Translations under genes and position numbers: made by a program
Assembly (NCBI GenBank): GCA_019828595.1
Contig: JAHQRK010000052.1
Span: forward strand, 44,712-108,711
Source of the DNA: Aphanomyces cochlioides
Taxonomy: Eukaryota > Oomycota > Saprolegniomycetes > Saprolegniales > Verrucalvaceae
Length of the DNA: 64,000 bases
Direction: 5' to 3'
The notes under the pieces: model-generated
Told to the model about the DNA's origin: nothing
Seen by the model: the letters and a program-made list of their open reading frames with translations, nothing else
Database searches by the model: none
In this document: positions 63,002 through 64,000 of the stretch, in pieces
Layout of the letters: each line of letters opens with the position of its first letter
How positions within the stretch are numbered: the stretch's first letter is position 1

Positions 63002-64000
63002 CTGCTAATTCGGAAGTGGACAGATCCCACTCCGATGTAATTGCGCGAGCCGTTTGAAGAAGTGCAGGGAGCGAATACCCCAACCGTTCTATAACTGGTC
63101 GAGAGATGATAAGCCTTGGGTCAGGGGAATTGTCTTTGACCACCCACGCAGATAGATATCGCAAGATCAATGGACCAGCTGAGGTCACCAGCTCGACGCG
63201 ATCCAGTGTGACTTGCTCTGACACTTCGATCGAGGTCCCGGCAAATGGTGCCAAATGTTGTGGAGTAAGATGTCGAGAGGCATGGGGTGTCAGATGATTG
63301 AATAGCTGTCAGCAAAGCCCGATTGATGATTGTTGCATCGGCTCCGCTATCCAGCAATACACTTTCCAGAGAGATCGACGAGCCCACGACGGCAGGAACG
63401 CTGCTGCCGACGGAATTGGGAGTGGTAGCTCGGGCCATAATAGCGTCGATGCGAGGGCGCTTATTGCACGAACCGGAATGATGGCTCCACCGCAATGATC
63501 GCACACGCTTTGGAAACGCACAGTTGGGCCGTCATTTCGCCTTACTGGTAGCATAGATGTCGACGCCTTGGGCTGAACGACCTTGTCATCTCGTACGCCG
63601 TCTCCACGGCCTCCACGTCCACCTCGTCCACCGCGTCCTCCCTGGGGACCACGGCCACCACGAGACGGGGTTGTTTCGCTGCTTCGCGCCGAGGATGTCA
63701 TTAAATGAGCGGGTCGGGCAGGCGGGGGTGGGCTATTCGCTCGTATCGAAGTGTCACGCGTTGGTTGGGCAGTTGGAAAGTTTACCCGCTGAATTGTTTG
63801 GACTCGCTGAGTAGGATCGGGTCTTTCCCAGCGCATAAAGGACGTCAATGCATCTTCTAACCATTCGACGAACTTCATCAAGTCGGACTTCAAGGATTTG
63901 TTTTGTTGGCGCCCCAATTCATCGCACACTGTAGCTTTGAACGTGGGCGGTGCAAGAGCTGCCACCAAGTAGCCGACAACGCGTTTCTGCTCCGTTTCGA
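63002..64000 (-). pseudogene. Gypsy gag C-terminus and protease
   Basis: The Gag frame runs in from beyond the window (EQKRVVGYLVAALAPPTFK), then an RGG-rich RNA-binding stretch (63580-63680). The CCHC knuckle is split by a frameshift near 63485 (CDHCGG / HHSGSC). The protease motif VLLDSGADATIIN is intact in the second frame; another shift follows near 63240. Confidence 0.78.

Larger units (their letters stand above)
59850..64000 (-). mobile_element. Ty3/gypsy element on the minus strand, chromodomain type, incomplete
   Basis: Reading right to left: gag with RGG repeats and CCHC, protease, reverse transcriptase, RNase H, integrase, chromodomain. The 5' end lies beyond the window and no LTR is seen. 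Frameshifts separate the domains, and part of the integrase is deleted. A different lineage from the 47-58 kb element. Confidence 0.85.

Overview
The window looks like repeat-rich eukaryotic genomic DNA, most probably from an oomycete (water mould, downy mildew or white rust); the species cannot be named. Three things point there. (1) Every member of a small secreted-protein family carries, 17 nt before its ATG, a copy of TCATTGTGCAAATTRCC, close to the oomycete Inr+FPR core promoter (TCATTYYNCAWTTTNYY). (2) These proteins have a signal peptide, an RxLQ/RxLR-like motif near residue 43 and a low-complexity C-terminus, the layout of oomycete host-directed secreted proteins. (3) The transposon mix (chromodomain Ty3/gypsy, Ty1/copia, PIF/Harbinger with a Myb partner, Tc1/mariner, hAT remnants) and 43-47-nt GT-AG introns fit.

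Layout. 1-6407: end of a PIF/Harbinger-like DNA transposon, secreted-protein genes A and A', and the 5' part of a Ty1/copia element. The same 6.4 kb recurs almost unchanged at 18946-25351. 6408-11822: gypsy fragment, frameshifted family member C, copia gag debris and a zinc-binding ORF behind six CCAAT boxes. 11823-24058: tandem array of the secreted gene (A, A, A, A'). Two junctions are filled by identical 2,086-bp transposons, and the A/A' junction is the matching empty site. 24059-29983: complete copia element with near-identical LTRs, a 5-bp TSD and a half-tRNA(iMet) primer site, but frameshifted coding. 29984-35724: hairpins and three decayed members of the secreted family. 35725-37329: Tc1/mariner with TA TSD. 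37940-38482: hAT remnant. 38932-41572: complete PIF/Harbinger with TTA TSD, a broken transposase and an intact three-exon Myb/SANT partner gene. 43975-44644: secreted gene B. 44773-46377: a cluster of foldbacks and near-perfect palindromes. 47287-58854: an 11.6-kb Ty3/gypsy element with 0.75-kb LTRs, decayed gag-pol carrying a second RNase H, and three antisense coiled-coil/Cys-rich genes between pol and the 3' LTR. 59850-64000: a third gypsy element on the minus strand, running off the window.

Few genes look able to make a full product: the secreted genes A, A' and B, the 418-aa transposase, the Harbinger Myb partner, the 151-aa zinc protein and the three antisense genes. The rest is transposon sequence in various states of decay. 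The main interest is the secreted family: at least eight genes, including the array copies, plus decayed copies and fragments, with a constant promoter and N-terminus, exchanged C-termini, and growth by tandem and segmental duplication in transposon-dense DNA.
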